Assembly (NCBI RefSeq): GCF_007786455.1
Contig: NZ_VNJK01000001.1
Location: 2,192,074 to 2,256,073, forward strand
Origin: Paenibacillus agilis
Lineage (GTDB): Bacteria; Bacillota; Bacilli; Paenibacillales; Paenibacillaceae
Direction of reading: 5' to 3'
Length of the DNA stretch: 64,000 bases
The position numbers and the translations under genes were made by a program. Each line of letters starts with the position of its first letter. The stretch's first letter is position 1. Positions 27,231 to 34,534 of this stretch are shown piece by piece. A model generated the notes under the pieces. The model was not told the DNA's origin. It saw only the letters and a program-made list of their open reading frames with translations, and did not search any database.

Positions 27231-28970
27231 TTACTGCAGCTTTACTTTCTTTTCCCTATCTCGGTGTCGAATTTGGAACTCGTGCAAATATAGATCGGTA
27301 TCGCTTCCCTTAAAATCGTGATAGATGTTAACGAACTTGTTCGAGTTCTCCCAATCGAGCCAATTGTCCTCCCATGGGTAAAACAGAACTTCTCCATATA
27401 CTTTCTCATTGCCTCGTTTCATGTATGTCTGTGTAACGCCGCTGAAACTGAGATTCTCGCTCTCATTTTCAACATAAAGGTCACCGTCTTTTGTATAGTA
27501 GGATATTTTTACAGGATACCCCTCTATGTTTACGAGTATTTCTTTCTTTTCATCTGAAATATATCTCAGCTTAATTGGTTGCTTATAGTCTCTATACTCC
27601 TCCACCTCATGTTCCAACAACAGTTGTATTGGCGTATCCTTGGTTAGATGTAAATCAGGCGAAACCGTAAATGTATACAACTGCTTGTATCCATGAGATG
27701 GAGTATATGCATACTCAGATGTCTCCCCACCTTTCAACTTACGACCATTCACTAGTAAGGAAACTTCCCGATATGGAATTCTTCGAAACTCTTTTTTATT
27801 TTCTACTTCCAATTTTATTCCTGTTGGCCTAATGATTAGCTTATGAATAATCGAGTCTCCTTGTTCTGATAGGATTGGAATATCTAAGTTCCGGATTATG
27901 GATGCCTGCAAAGACTTTTCCTTATTCAACGAAATCATGTCGAAATTCCATTCTCCCTCAATATGTTTTCCCTTCAGAGCATATACGAATTCGAAAGAAA
28001 TGCCGCTTTGCAGCAATTCGTCTAGACGATAACTTTCTTGGGAGCCCCTTTCCATCTGACCATCAATCTCTATCGGTGCAGACATCTTATAGCCTGATCG
28101 GTTAACTATGTCCTCTCCCCGTCTCACCTGAACTTGAGGATCGACGATTTTGAATATAGAATCATCCGTGTACGAAAAGGAGTGCTTGATCACCACTTGT
28201 TCTTTTTCACCTTTTACAAACTGCACTTTCAATTCCTTAATCCCGCCATCATGGATCGGAAAAATCTGCACCTCTGTTTTACGTGGATCCAATGCGATTG
28301 GCTTCCGAATGTAGTCATAAGCCTGCAGCCCGCGTGTATGCAATTGTACGCTTGCTTCATTCCCGGAAAACGTCCAGGACGTATCAAAAAAGCCTTTATA
28401 GGTAAGGCTTTCTTTATCCCAGACATGGGAATAGTAGCCCTTATTCCAATTCATTTTCATCGCCTGCTTATTATCCATACGTGCAATGGAATTTCCGTTG
28501 TTATCTTTGAATTCGAATTGGTCAAAAACCCATTTCTTCTCCTGCTCGTCCCCTGTATCCAAGCTGTAGAGCAGTGCCGTTCCATTATCATCGGACACTG
28601 CCGTATCAATGGTGAACGTGACACCTTTGTTCGCTACTGTTTTATTGATCGGATGTCCGAATCCGTGTTGAAGCGCCGATTTTATCCCTGAATGAAAAAT
28701 GAAATCCCATTTCCCAGTAAGATAGGCAAGCGCCGGAGTAGCCAACAAAACAAATGCTGCTACGGATAGTGCGGCTAAACGGCGTCTACGGATCAACGGT
28801 CTCGTTTGTGCAGGATCTGTAGAAGTTCTCAGCTTGTCCTGCTTGTTTCTGGCAGCCTCGATTCGCATCCACATCGCATCAAAGTCAGGATAGGAATGGC
28901 TGTCGTCATTGCCCAACTGCTGAGAGTGGTTTCCTATTTCGCTCGTTCTCTTCTTCATGCTCCGCACCAT
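27231..28970 (-). CDS. DUF4179 anti-sigma factor-like membrane protein
   Basis: A 579-residue single-pass protein. The cytoplasmic N-terminus (about 1-62) has FDAMWMRIEAARNKQDKLR, a helix expected to bind the sigma factor. A transmembrane helix at about 66-83 (LAALSVAAFVLLATPALAYL) is followed by a DUF4179 domain (SGIKSALQHGFGHPINKTVA, NKGVTFTIDTAVSDDNGTAL) and further beta-rich domains outside the cell. The start (28970 or 28958) lies inside the sigma gene, overlapping it by 53-65 bases in another frame, so translation is coupled. Together they form a standard ECF sigma/membrane anti-sigma pair; the outside domains probably sense envelope stress. Confidence 0.85.
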   Translation of the reverse strand: MVRSMKKRTSEIGNHSQQLGNDDSHSYPDFDAMWMRIEAARNKQDKLRTSTDPAQTRPLIRRRRLAALSVAAFVLLATPALAYLTGKWDFIFHSGIKSALQHGFGHPINKTVANKGVTFTIDTAVSDDNGTALLYSLDTGDEQEKKWVFDQFEFKDNNGNSIARMDNKQAMKMNWNKGYYSHVWDKESLTYKGFFDTSWTFSGNEASVQLHTRGLQAYDYIRKPIALDPRKTEVQIFPIHDGGIKELKVQFVKGEKEQVVIKHSFSYTDDSIFKIVDPQVQVRRGEDIVNRSGYKMSAPIEIDGQMERGSQESYRLDELLQSGISFEFVYALKGKHIEGEWNFDMISLNKEKSLQASIIRNLDIPILSEQGDSIIHKLIIRPTGIKLEVENKKEFRRIPYREVSLLVNGRKLKGGETSEYAYTPSHGYKQLYTFTVSPDLHLTKDTPIQLLLEHEVEEYRDYKQPIKLRYISDEKKEILVNIEGYPVKISYYTKDGDLYVENESENLSFSGVTQTYMKRGNEKVYGEVLFYPWEDNWLDWENSNKFVNIYHDFKGSDTDLYLHEFQIRHRDREKKVKLQ

Positions 28971-29526
28971 CCTTTCCTCGTAAGTTCTTCTGATTGTTTG
29001 GCTGCTCCTGTAGAATCTTTAATTCGTTCTCTTGCTCATCTAATATGACTTTCATCAACTTTAACCCCCGGTTTAAGCGGGATTTCACGGTCCCCATCGG
29101 AATATGTAGAATTTCCGCGATGTCGGCAAGCGACAAATCATTCGTATAACGCAGTGTTACGACCACTCGGATTTTATCCGGTAGCTTCGCGAGTCGCCGC
29201 TTCCAGTCGTCCTCCGATTCTTTTTGCTCGAGCACAGTGAGTACAGAAGGCTCCATCTGTTCCCGTTGGAATAAGTGCAACAGCTTTTCTTTCATCCATC
29301 TCGACTTGTTCTTTCGCAAGTGATTCAAACAATGGTTGACCGTGATCCGCATCAACCACGTTTTCAAATGCTCGACCTGCTCCCATCCGGAGGCAAGCGC
29401 CTTTATAAAAACTTCTTGGCACACGTCTTCCGCATCCGAGACATTTCGCAGCATATAGTAGCAGGTTCTGTACACTTCTTTGTTATATCTTTCAAAAAAT
29501 TCCCTGTCCGTCAACAGGTTCCCCAC
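28906..29526 (-). CDS. ECF RNA polymerase sigma factor
   Basis: About 202-206 residues. Sigma2: EFFERYNKEVYRTCYYMLRN, VSDAEDVCQEVFIKAL and LKTWLMRITVNHCLNHLRK. Sigma4: KLPDKIRVVVTLRYTNDLSL, ADIAEILHIPMGTVKSRLNR. A charged tail follows. The GTG at 29526 or, with better spacing from AAAGGTGG, the TTG at 29514 is the start. It overlaps the anti-sigma gene downstream. A TGAACCTTTT element about 70 bases upstream resembles ECF-type -35 sequences, consistent with autoregulation. Confidence 0.93.
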   Translation of the reverse strand: MGNLLTDREFFERYNKEVYRTCYYMLRNVSDAEDVCQEVFIKALASGWEQVEHLKTWLMRITVNHCLNHLRKNKSRWMKEKLLHLFQREQMEPSVLTVLEQKESEDDWKRRLAKLPDKIRVVVTLRYTNDLSLADIAEILHIPMGTVKSRLNRGLKLMKVILDEQENELKILQEQPNNQKNLRGKDGAEHEEENERNRKPLSAVGQ

Positions 29527-29578
29527 CTTTCTCGAGTAACTCTAGCTGCAGCTCCCCCTTGAACATGCATTACTATAT

Positions 29579-29606
29579 TAACAACTATCTCATGCAAAAG
29601 GTTCAC
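29579..29606 (-). promoter_or_regulatory. Candidate ECF-type autoregulated promoter
   Basis: Minus strand TGAACCTTTT (29597-29606), then about 11-12 bases, then GTTGTTA (29579-29585). The GAAC-TTT -35 is typical of ECF promoters in Bacillales; the -10 is a weaker match. Confidence 0.4.
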
Positions 29607-29768
29607 CAATTGGATAAATGGGGTGAAAAATATTCCATTAGGATACAACGTTCAATTCTGTCTAAGCCGACTTTCCACGAAAACAGTTGGTTCAGAAATT
29701 TTAATTCATAATGTAATCATTATTTAGAATAGTGACTAAGAGAACAAGTTCATAAAGCCCAGGTACAT

Positions 29769-29803
29769 AAAAAACCGCAAGGGGTACCCTTACGGTTTTT
29801 TTG
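29769..29803. terminator. Bidirectional terminator after the AhpD-like gene
   Basis: AAAAAACCGCAAGGG and CCCTTACGGTTTTTTT arms. The stretch 29607-29878 holds nothing else I can support. Confidence 0.88.
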
Positions 29804-29878
29804 ATTAAGCACGTTTTCGTTTTAATTATAAAATCCCTCACAGCGCACAGAACTCTTTCTTGCATCCATATCTCTATT

Positions 29879-30316
29879 TCACTTTGCGGTATTCCCCATT
29901 GCAATCGAAATTCGATTCCACGTGTTAATTTGACCGATAATAATGATTAGCTCAAAATATTGTTCTTCGCTAAAAAATGTACGAACATGTTGATATAAGG
30001 AATCTGGGACACCGTGGTTTGAAATAAGAGTGATATGTTCCGTCAGTTCTAAAGCAGCTTTCTCTTCATCCGTGTAAAAATCACACTCTTCCCATGCACT
30101 CAAACAGTAAAGTCTTTGTTCGGTTTCTCCTAACTTCCTTGCTTCCGCTGTATGCATATTGAGACAAAATGCACACTTATTAATTTGAGATGCGCGTATT
30201 TTAATCAGCTCTCTAATTGTCTTGCTAATCGACGAATGATTAATAACTTTCTCCATTTCATACAATATCTTCAAACCTTCACTTGGGTTTGCGTTGTAGT
30301 TAAATCGTTGTGCCAT
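29879..30316 (-). CDS. AhpD-like alkylhydroperoxidase / carboxymuconolactone decarboxylase family protein
   Basis: A 145-residue all-helical protein with the redox motif KCAFCLNMHTAEARK: CxxC at 48 and 51 and His55, the catalytic set of AhpD-like peroxidases. IKIRASQINKCAFC before it and the ELIIIIGQINTWNRISIAMG C-terminal helix fit the family. AAAGGAG precedes the ATG. It is divergent from an Rrf2 regulator at 30527, which probably controls it. The role is peroxide or electrophile defence; the reductant and substrate are unknown. Confidence 0.9.
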   Translation of the reverse strand: MAQRFNYNANPSEGLKILYEMEKVINHSSISKTIRELIKIRASQINKCAFCLNMHTAEARKLGETEQRLYCLSAWEECDFYTDEEKAALELTEHITLISNHGVPDSLYQHVRTFFSEEQYFELIIIIGQINTWNRISIAMGNTAK

Positions 30317-30457
30317 AGTTAAAACTCCTTTACAAAGTTGTTACATCAAGAAAATCTATATTGTCGACACATTTAATCGACGATTCTTTTTATCTAGATT
30401 AATTTGTTTTCTTTAGAAAGTCAATTTTTTAGTATTGCGCTTAAAGTGGTCTCATTG

Positions 30458-30487
30458 TTGACAAGCAATCACACTACCTTCTAAGAT
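30458..30487 (+). promoter_or_regulatory. Promoter of the Rrf2 gene
   Basis: TTGACA, 18-base spacer, TAAGAT, about 40 bases before the start codon and within the divergent intergenic region. Confidence 0.6.
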
Positions 30488-30526
30488 TGAACAAATATAG
30501 GACCGTAAACAGAAAGTAGGAATCAT

Positions 30527-31027
30527 ATGGCTTATAGTATTGGCGTAGAGTATGGATTACATTGCTTGGTCTACCTCATAGGTATACCTTCCGACTCGAC
30601 AATTGGTATAAAAGAATTAGCCGAATTTCAAGGTATTTCAGAAACATACCTATCCAAAATTTTCGGTAAGTTATCGAAATCAGGTATCATACATTCTGTA
30701 CCTGGAGTGAAGGGCGGCTATCGTTTAGCAAAATCCCCTAAAGATATTTCATTTTGGGATGTCATAGAGGCAGTCGAAGAAAATAAACCTGTCTTTCAAT
30801 GTAAAAATATTGTCAGTAAGGGATATTTGGATCGAGATTCTGAAAAATCAGAATGCCAATCTCCTAATCCCCACTGCATAATTAATTTAGCTATGTTAGA
30901 TGCAGAAGAAAAGATGCGAAATGAATTACGTGCTAAAACACTTGATTGGTTAGACAAAGAGCTGGATAAAACATTGTCTCCTAAGCGTAGGGAGGATACT
31001 AGAGCATTCTTTGAGAAGCATTCATAA
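30527..31027 (+). CDS. Rrf2-family redox/iron-sulfur-type regulator
   Basis: A 166-residue Rrf2 regulator. Winged helix: YGLHCLVYLIGI, IGIKELAEFQGISETYLSKI, FGKLSKSGIIHSVPGVKGGY and RLAKSPKDISFWDVIEAVE. Three C-terminal cysteines (92, 110, 117) resemble the cluster ligands of IscR/NsrR-type members, though the spacing is wider, so it may bind Fe-S or sense thiol stress. GTAGGA precedes the ATG. It is divergent from the AhpD-like gene, the probable target, and closed by a terminator at 31048-31082. Confidence 0.9.
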   Translation: MAYSIGVEYGLHCLVYLIGIPSDSTIGIKELAEFQGISETYLSKIFGKLSKSGIIHSVPGVKGGYRLAKSPKDISFWDVIEAVEENKPVFQCKNIVSKGYLDRDSEKSECQSPNPHCIINLAMLDAEEKMRNELRAKTLDWLDKELDKTLSPKRREDTRAFFEKHS

Positions 31028-31047
31028 GTAATTGATTCAACAATTCA

Positions 31048-31082
31048 AAGAGGACTACGTCTATATAAGTCGTAGTCCTTTC
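31048..31082. terminator. Terminator between Rrf2 and the ABC importer
   Basis: AGGACTACG and CGTAGTCCTTT arms; useful for both converging genes. Confidence 0.85.
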
Positions 31083-31109
31083 ATTTGTAACATTCTTTAC
31101 TTATTCCTA

Positions 31110-32627
31110 TTAAGGAAGCAAATTGTTCTTTTCCAAAAACTCTTTTGCGACCGAAGCTGCTCCTTTTTTCTCGACATTTACTTTATAATTCATGACTCGC
31201 ATTTCATCGTCAGTGATTTTACCCGCAAGTTTGTTCAAAATCCCTTGCAGTTCCGGATATTTTGTTAACGTGTCCGCTTTCAGTAAGGGCGCTCCTTGAT
31301 AGGGTGGAAATAAATGTTTGTCGTCATCCAAAACAGTAAGGTTGTATTGTTGGATTTCGCTATCCGTTGAATAGGCATCAATCACATTTATATCCCCTGA
31401 ATTCAAGGCTGTGTACCTTAGCGCGGGTTGCATTATATTAACGTTGGCAAATTGAATGCCATACAACTTCTGGATACCCAAATAACCATCTTCCCGTTCA
31501 GGAAATTCCGGTGTGAAGCCAGCATCAATCAAATGCTCAATTGCTTTCAGATCGGAAATCGTATTGATATTATACTTTTCTGCCATAGATGAAGGCATCG
31601 CCAGTGCATAGGTGTTGTTGTAAGCCATAGGTTCTAACATGACCCAGTTTAGTTTACTTTGCAACCCTTCTTTGGCTTGCTTGTATACTTGCTTCTGGTC
31701 CGTACTTATTGGTTGTTCCTTTAACAGATCGACAATAGCCGTTCCAGTAAATTCAGTATACATATCGATACTCCCGGATAAAAGGGCGTTATATACGAAG
31801 GTGGTACCTCCCATATTTGGCTTTAGCTCCACATTGAGTGATGTATTCTCTTCTATAAGAAGTTTATACATATTCATCAATATTTCTGGTTCCGATCCCA
31901 GTTTGCCGCCTATAACAAGGTCTGCCTTTTGAGGTTGAAGCCCGAAAGTCAAAAAGATAACCAGGAAGATGGCGATGACAACGGAAACTACAGAAATCAT
32001 GGACTTTCTGAATGAGAATTTTTCGATCTTTTTTAGCAGAAAATCGAATAACAGCGCCAATACAGCGGCTGGAATAGCCCCAAGTAAAATGAGGCTTGTA
32101 TCGTTTCGATCAATACCAACGATGATTAAATCTCCTAGTCCACCTGCTCCAATGAGAGAAGCTATAGTCGTCGTTCCAATAATTAAAACCATTGCTGTAC
32201 GTATACCAGCCATAATCACCGGCATAGCAAGCGGAAGCTCCACTTTAAACAAAAGTCTGCGATTATTCATGCCAAGACCTTTAGCGGCCTCAATTAAACT
32301 ACGGTCAACTTCAATAATTCCCGTGTATATATTTCTTAAAATAGGTAGTAGCGCATAAATGACGAGAGCAATAATGGCCGGAACGGTCCCGATTCCCACT
32401 AGAGGTATGAGAAGGCCAAGCAGAGCTAAAGATGGAATAGTCTGAAATACAGCCGATATTCCGATTACGAGCTCAGCTGCTCTTCTTTGTCTTGTCAAAT
32501 ATATTCCCAACGGAACGGCAATCAATAGAGCAAAAAATAAGGAGATTAACGAAATGGTCATATGCTCGACTAATGCGCTCCAAAGATCTGCTTTTCGGTC
32601 CAGAAAGGTCTGCCACAAATTATTCAT
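31110..32627 (-). CDS. Fused permease/substrate-binding subunit of an OpuC/EgtU-type ABC importer
   Basis: A 505-residue fusion. Residues 1-210 are a binding-protein-dependent permease with about six helices and the EAA-type loop LIEAAKGLGMNNRRLLFKVELP. After a further helix (about 211-230) residues 235-505 form an OpuAC/ProX-type binding domain (DLVIGGKLGSEPEILMNMYK, MYTEFTGTAIVDLL, PFPYQGAP-like HLFPPYQGAPLL). This arrangement is known for glycine betaine/choline importers and for the ergothioneine importer EgtU; sequence reading alone cannot choose. The gene overlaps its ATPase partner by 8 bases. Confidence 0.88.
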   Translation of the reverse strand: MNNLWQTFLDRKADLWSALVEHMTISLISLFFALLIAVPLGIYLTRQRRAAELVIGISAVFQTIPSLALLGLLIPLVGIGTVPAIIALVIYALLPILRNIYTGIIEVDRSLIEAAKGLGMNNRRLLFKVELPLAMPVIMAGIRTAMVLIIGTTTIASLIGAGGLGDLIIVGIDRNDTSLILLGAIPAAVLALLFDFLLKKIEKFSFRKSMISVVSVVIAIFLVIFLTFGLQPQKADLVIGGKLGSEPEILMNMYKLLIEENTSLNVELKPNMGGTTFVYNALLSGSIDMYTEFTGTAIVDLLKEQPISTDQKQVYKQAKEGLQSKLNWVMLEPMAYNNTYALAMPSSMAEKYNINTISDLKAIEHLIDAGFTPEFPEREDGYLGIQKLYGIQFANVNIMQPALRYTALNSGDINVIDAYSTDSEIQQYNLTVLDDDKHLFPPYQGAPLLKADTLTKYPELQGILNKLAGKITDDEMRVMNYKVNVEKKGAASVAKEFLEKNNLLP

Positions 32628-33594
32628 TAACGTTACCTACCCTCATTCTCAACTCATTCAATACATACTGCAGCATAGTTTGGCGATGTAACACACCGAT
32701 AATCTCTCCATCTCTTTCAATGGATATTTGCTCATGTTCAAATAATACTTGAAGAGTCCTTTCCAGTGAACTATTTACGGATAAAGTCTCCATTCCTACA
32801 CCGATTGGAGTTAAAGATTCTGGTTGGGATAAAAGAAGCTCTAGATCAAAATCCGCTATTCGAAGCATAGGCTCTGTCTTGCCTATAAAGCTAGACACGA
32901 AATCATTTGCTGGATGATACACTAACTCATCAGGTGTTCCCACCTGCACAATTTCTCCATCTTTCATAATCGCGATGCGATCCCCTAACTTTAGTGCTTC
33001 CTGCATATCATGAGTAACAAACACAATCGTTTTCTTGATCGTTTTCTGAAGTGTCAATATATCGTCCTGCAGCTTTTCTCTGCTGATCGGATCCAGAGCA
33101 CTGAAGGGTTCATCCATAATAATGATTTCTGGGTCAGCTGCAAGTGCTCGGATGACGCCTATCCTCTGCTGCTGTCCACCGGATAATTCCCTAGGCTTTC
33201 TTTGTCCATAGATGTTAGGTTCTAAGCCCACCAATTTCATTAATTCATTTACCCGTTCATCAATTTTCTCTTTATCCCACTTTTTCATTTCCGGCACGAT
33301 TGCTATATTCTCTGCAATAGTCATATGGGGAAATAGAGCGATTTGCTGTAGAACGTAGCCGATATTCCAGCGCAGTTCATGAATATCGTAGTCGCTGATC
33401 TTTTTTCCGTTAATGAGAAGGGTTCCTTCAGATAGATCAATTAGACGGTTTATCATTTTTAAAGTAGTTGTTTTTCCACTACCACTGGGACCAATCAGAA
33501 TAAAAAATTCACCTTTATTTATTGTCAAATCTAAAGCTTTTACTATAGGTGTACCTTGGTTAAAGTACTTGGATACATTTTGGAATTGAATCAT
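32620..33594 (-). CDS. ABC importer ATPase (OpuCA/EgtV-type)
   Basis: A 324-residue ATPase: Walker A GPSGSGKTT, Q-loop VLQQIALFPHMTIAEN, signature LSGGQQQR, Walker B IIIMDEPFSALDP and switch region VFVTHDMQEAL. A C-terminal extension (about 255-324) resembles a degenerate CBS-type regulatory tail found in osmoprotectant transporters such as OpuCA. AAAGGAG precedes the ATG. First of a two-gene operon with the fused permease. Confidence 0.93.
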   Translation of the reverse strand: MIQFQNVSKYFNQGTPIVKALDLTINKGEFFILIGPSGSGKTTTLKMINRLIDLSEGTLLINGKKISDYDIHELRWNIGYVLQQIALFPHMTIAENIAIVPEMKKWDKEKIDERVNELMKLVGLEPNIYGQRKPRELSGGQQQRIGVIRALAADPEIIIMDEPFSALDPISREKLQDDILTLQKTIKKTIVFVTHDMQEALKLGDRIAIMKDGEIVQVGTPDELVYHPANDFVSSFIGKTEPMLRIADFDLELLLSQPESLTPIGVGMETLSVNSSLERTLQVLFEHEQISIERDGEIIGVLHRQTMLQYVLNELRMRVGNVNE

Positions 33595-33677
33595 GTTTTT
33601 ACTCCTTTACATGTTGCTGTGTTGCTCTCCATGAGAGGAAGGATTAACGCAAACTCCGTATAGCTTCCGTCAAGTTT

Positions 33678-33788
33678 TTACCCTAAACCGCCCATCAAGG
33701 ATACTACAATACGTTGACCAGCACCCAACTTTACTTCAGGTATGGAAACTTCATGTACAGCCAAATTTTGATCAGCAATGACCTTTTC
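33678..33788 (-). pseudogene. Short coding relic (36 codons), family not recognised
   Basis: A 36-codon frame with no start codon or ribosome binding site, preceded by TAG and ending in TAA. It reads like the C-terminus of a protein (VHEVSIPEVKLGAGQRIVVS then LMGGLG). The protein-like composition suggests a degraded gene end, but no family was identified. It lies in the 370-base gap between the importer and the MarR gene. Confidence 0.3.
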
Positions 33789-33908
33789 CTAAACAATTGC
33801 TCTCACCTTAAGTCTTTTCCTTTTCTCTCGTCTGACTTTCAGTCATTATCAGCTTTGAAAGGTATTTACATACGTTTTGTACATAGATCGTTTTTTTATT
33901 CATCTAAA

Positions 33909-33926
33909 AAGTTAGATATCTAACTT
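33909..33926. promoter_or_regulatory. 18-bp perfect palindrome, probable MarR operator
   Basis: AAGTTAGAT with its exact complement. The half-site GTTAGAT recurs in the promoter of the adjacent marR gene (34396-34424), so the same regulator may bind both. On the minus strand it lies between marR and the importer operon. Confidence 0.6.
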
Positions 33927-33966
33927 CTGGAGATTAAAAACATCCCTTTGATTAAATAAAGGAATG

Positions 33967-34389
33967 TTAAAACCTCCGCAAAAGATTTTGAAGAAGCTGC
34001 TCCAGCTGTTCCCCTTCTTGCTCAGAAAATCCTCCATACATCCTCTCTCTTATTTCAACAGATATATCGTTAAAAATCGGATATAGCTCCGTTCCTTTTT
34101 GCGTCAGCTTAATATAAGTAATTCGGTTGTCACTCCCATCCTTCTCTCTTACTACGTACCCATACTCTTCTAATTTATTAATGAGCACAGTTACTGTTGG
34201 TTTTGAACGGTGAATATGCTCGGCCAGTTCTTTCATGGTTACATTCGTATGCTTGTATAAGTACACTAAAATGTCACCGTGTGAAGGAACGATCCCTTTA
34301 ATATGACGCCTTTCGAACTCCGACATAATCAGTTTGTTTACGGCGTCTCTAATTTGACTTATGAGTGAAGCTGCGTCTCCGTTTATCAT
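33967..34389 (-). CDS. MarR-family regulator, predicted leaderless mRNA
   Basis: A 140-residue MarR regulator: VPSHGDILVYLYKHTNVTMK, ELAEHIHRSKPTVTVLINKL and EEYGYVVREKDGSDNRITYI with the D-x-R wing motif. The ATG at 34389 lies six bases after a perfect TATAAT and has no ribosome binding site; no better internal start exists, so translation probably starts on a leaderless message. The promoter spacer holds a GTTAGAT half-site seen again in the palindrome at 33909-33926, suggesting autoregulation and control of the importer downstream. Confidence 0.9.
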   Translation of the reverse strand: MINGDAASLISQIRDAVNKLIMSEFERRHIKGIVPSHGDILVYLYKHTNVTMKELAEHIHRSKPTVTVLINKLEEYGYVVREKDGSDNRITYIKLTQKGTELYPIFNDISVEIRERMYGGFSEQEGEQLEQLLQNLLRRF

Positions 34390-34395
34390 GAGCCC

Positions 34396-34424
34396 ATTAT
34401 AGTTTTACATCTAACTATTGTCAA
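34396..34424 (-). promoter_or_regulatory. Perfect consensus sigma-A promoter of marR
   Basis: TTGACA (34419-34424), exactly 17 bases, TATAAT (34396-34401). The start codon follows the -10 by six bases. GTTAGAT lies in the spacer. Confidence 0.85.
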
Positions 34425-34491
34425 TCTTTCGCTCTTCTTGCCCGCCACTCTCTTTAACCCTCATTAGGTTCTCGCCCCATTCAAGCCCGTT

Positions 34492-34521
34492 AAAAAAAGG
34501 CTGCCGAATTTGCTGGCAGCC
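34492..34521 (-). terminator. Terminator of the uvrA-like gene
   Basis: Minus strand GGCTGCC-AGCAAATTC-GGCAGCC followed by TTTTTTT. Confidence 0.9.
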
Positions 34522-34534
34522 CTGGATTTTAAAA

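Noticed and set aside
28134-28691. A 185-codon plus-strand frame inside the DUF4179 gene
   Set aside because: Antisense shadow with no ribosome binding site; composition is unlike a real protein.
29701-29904. A 67-codon minus-strand gene
   Set aside because: It runs through the terminator at 29769-29803 and has no ribosome binding site or family signal.
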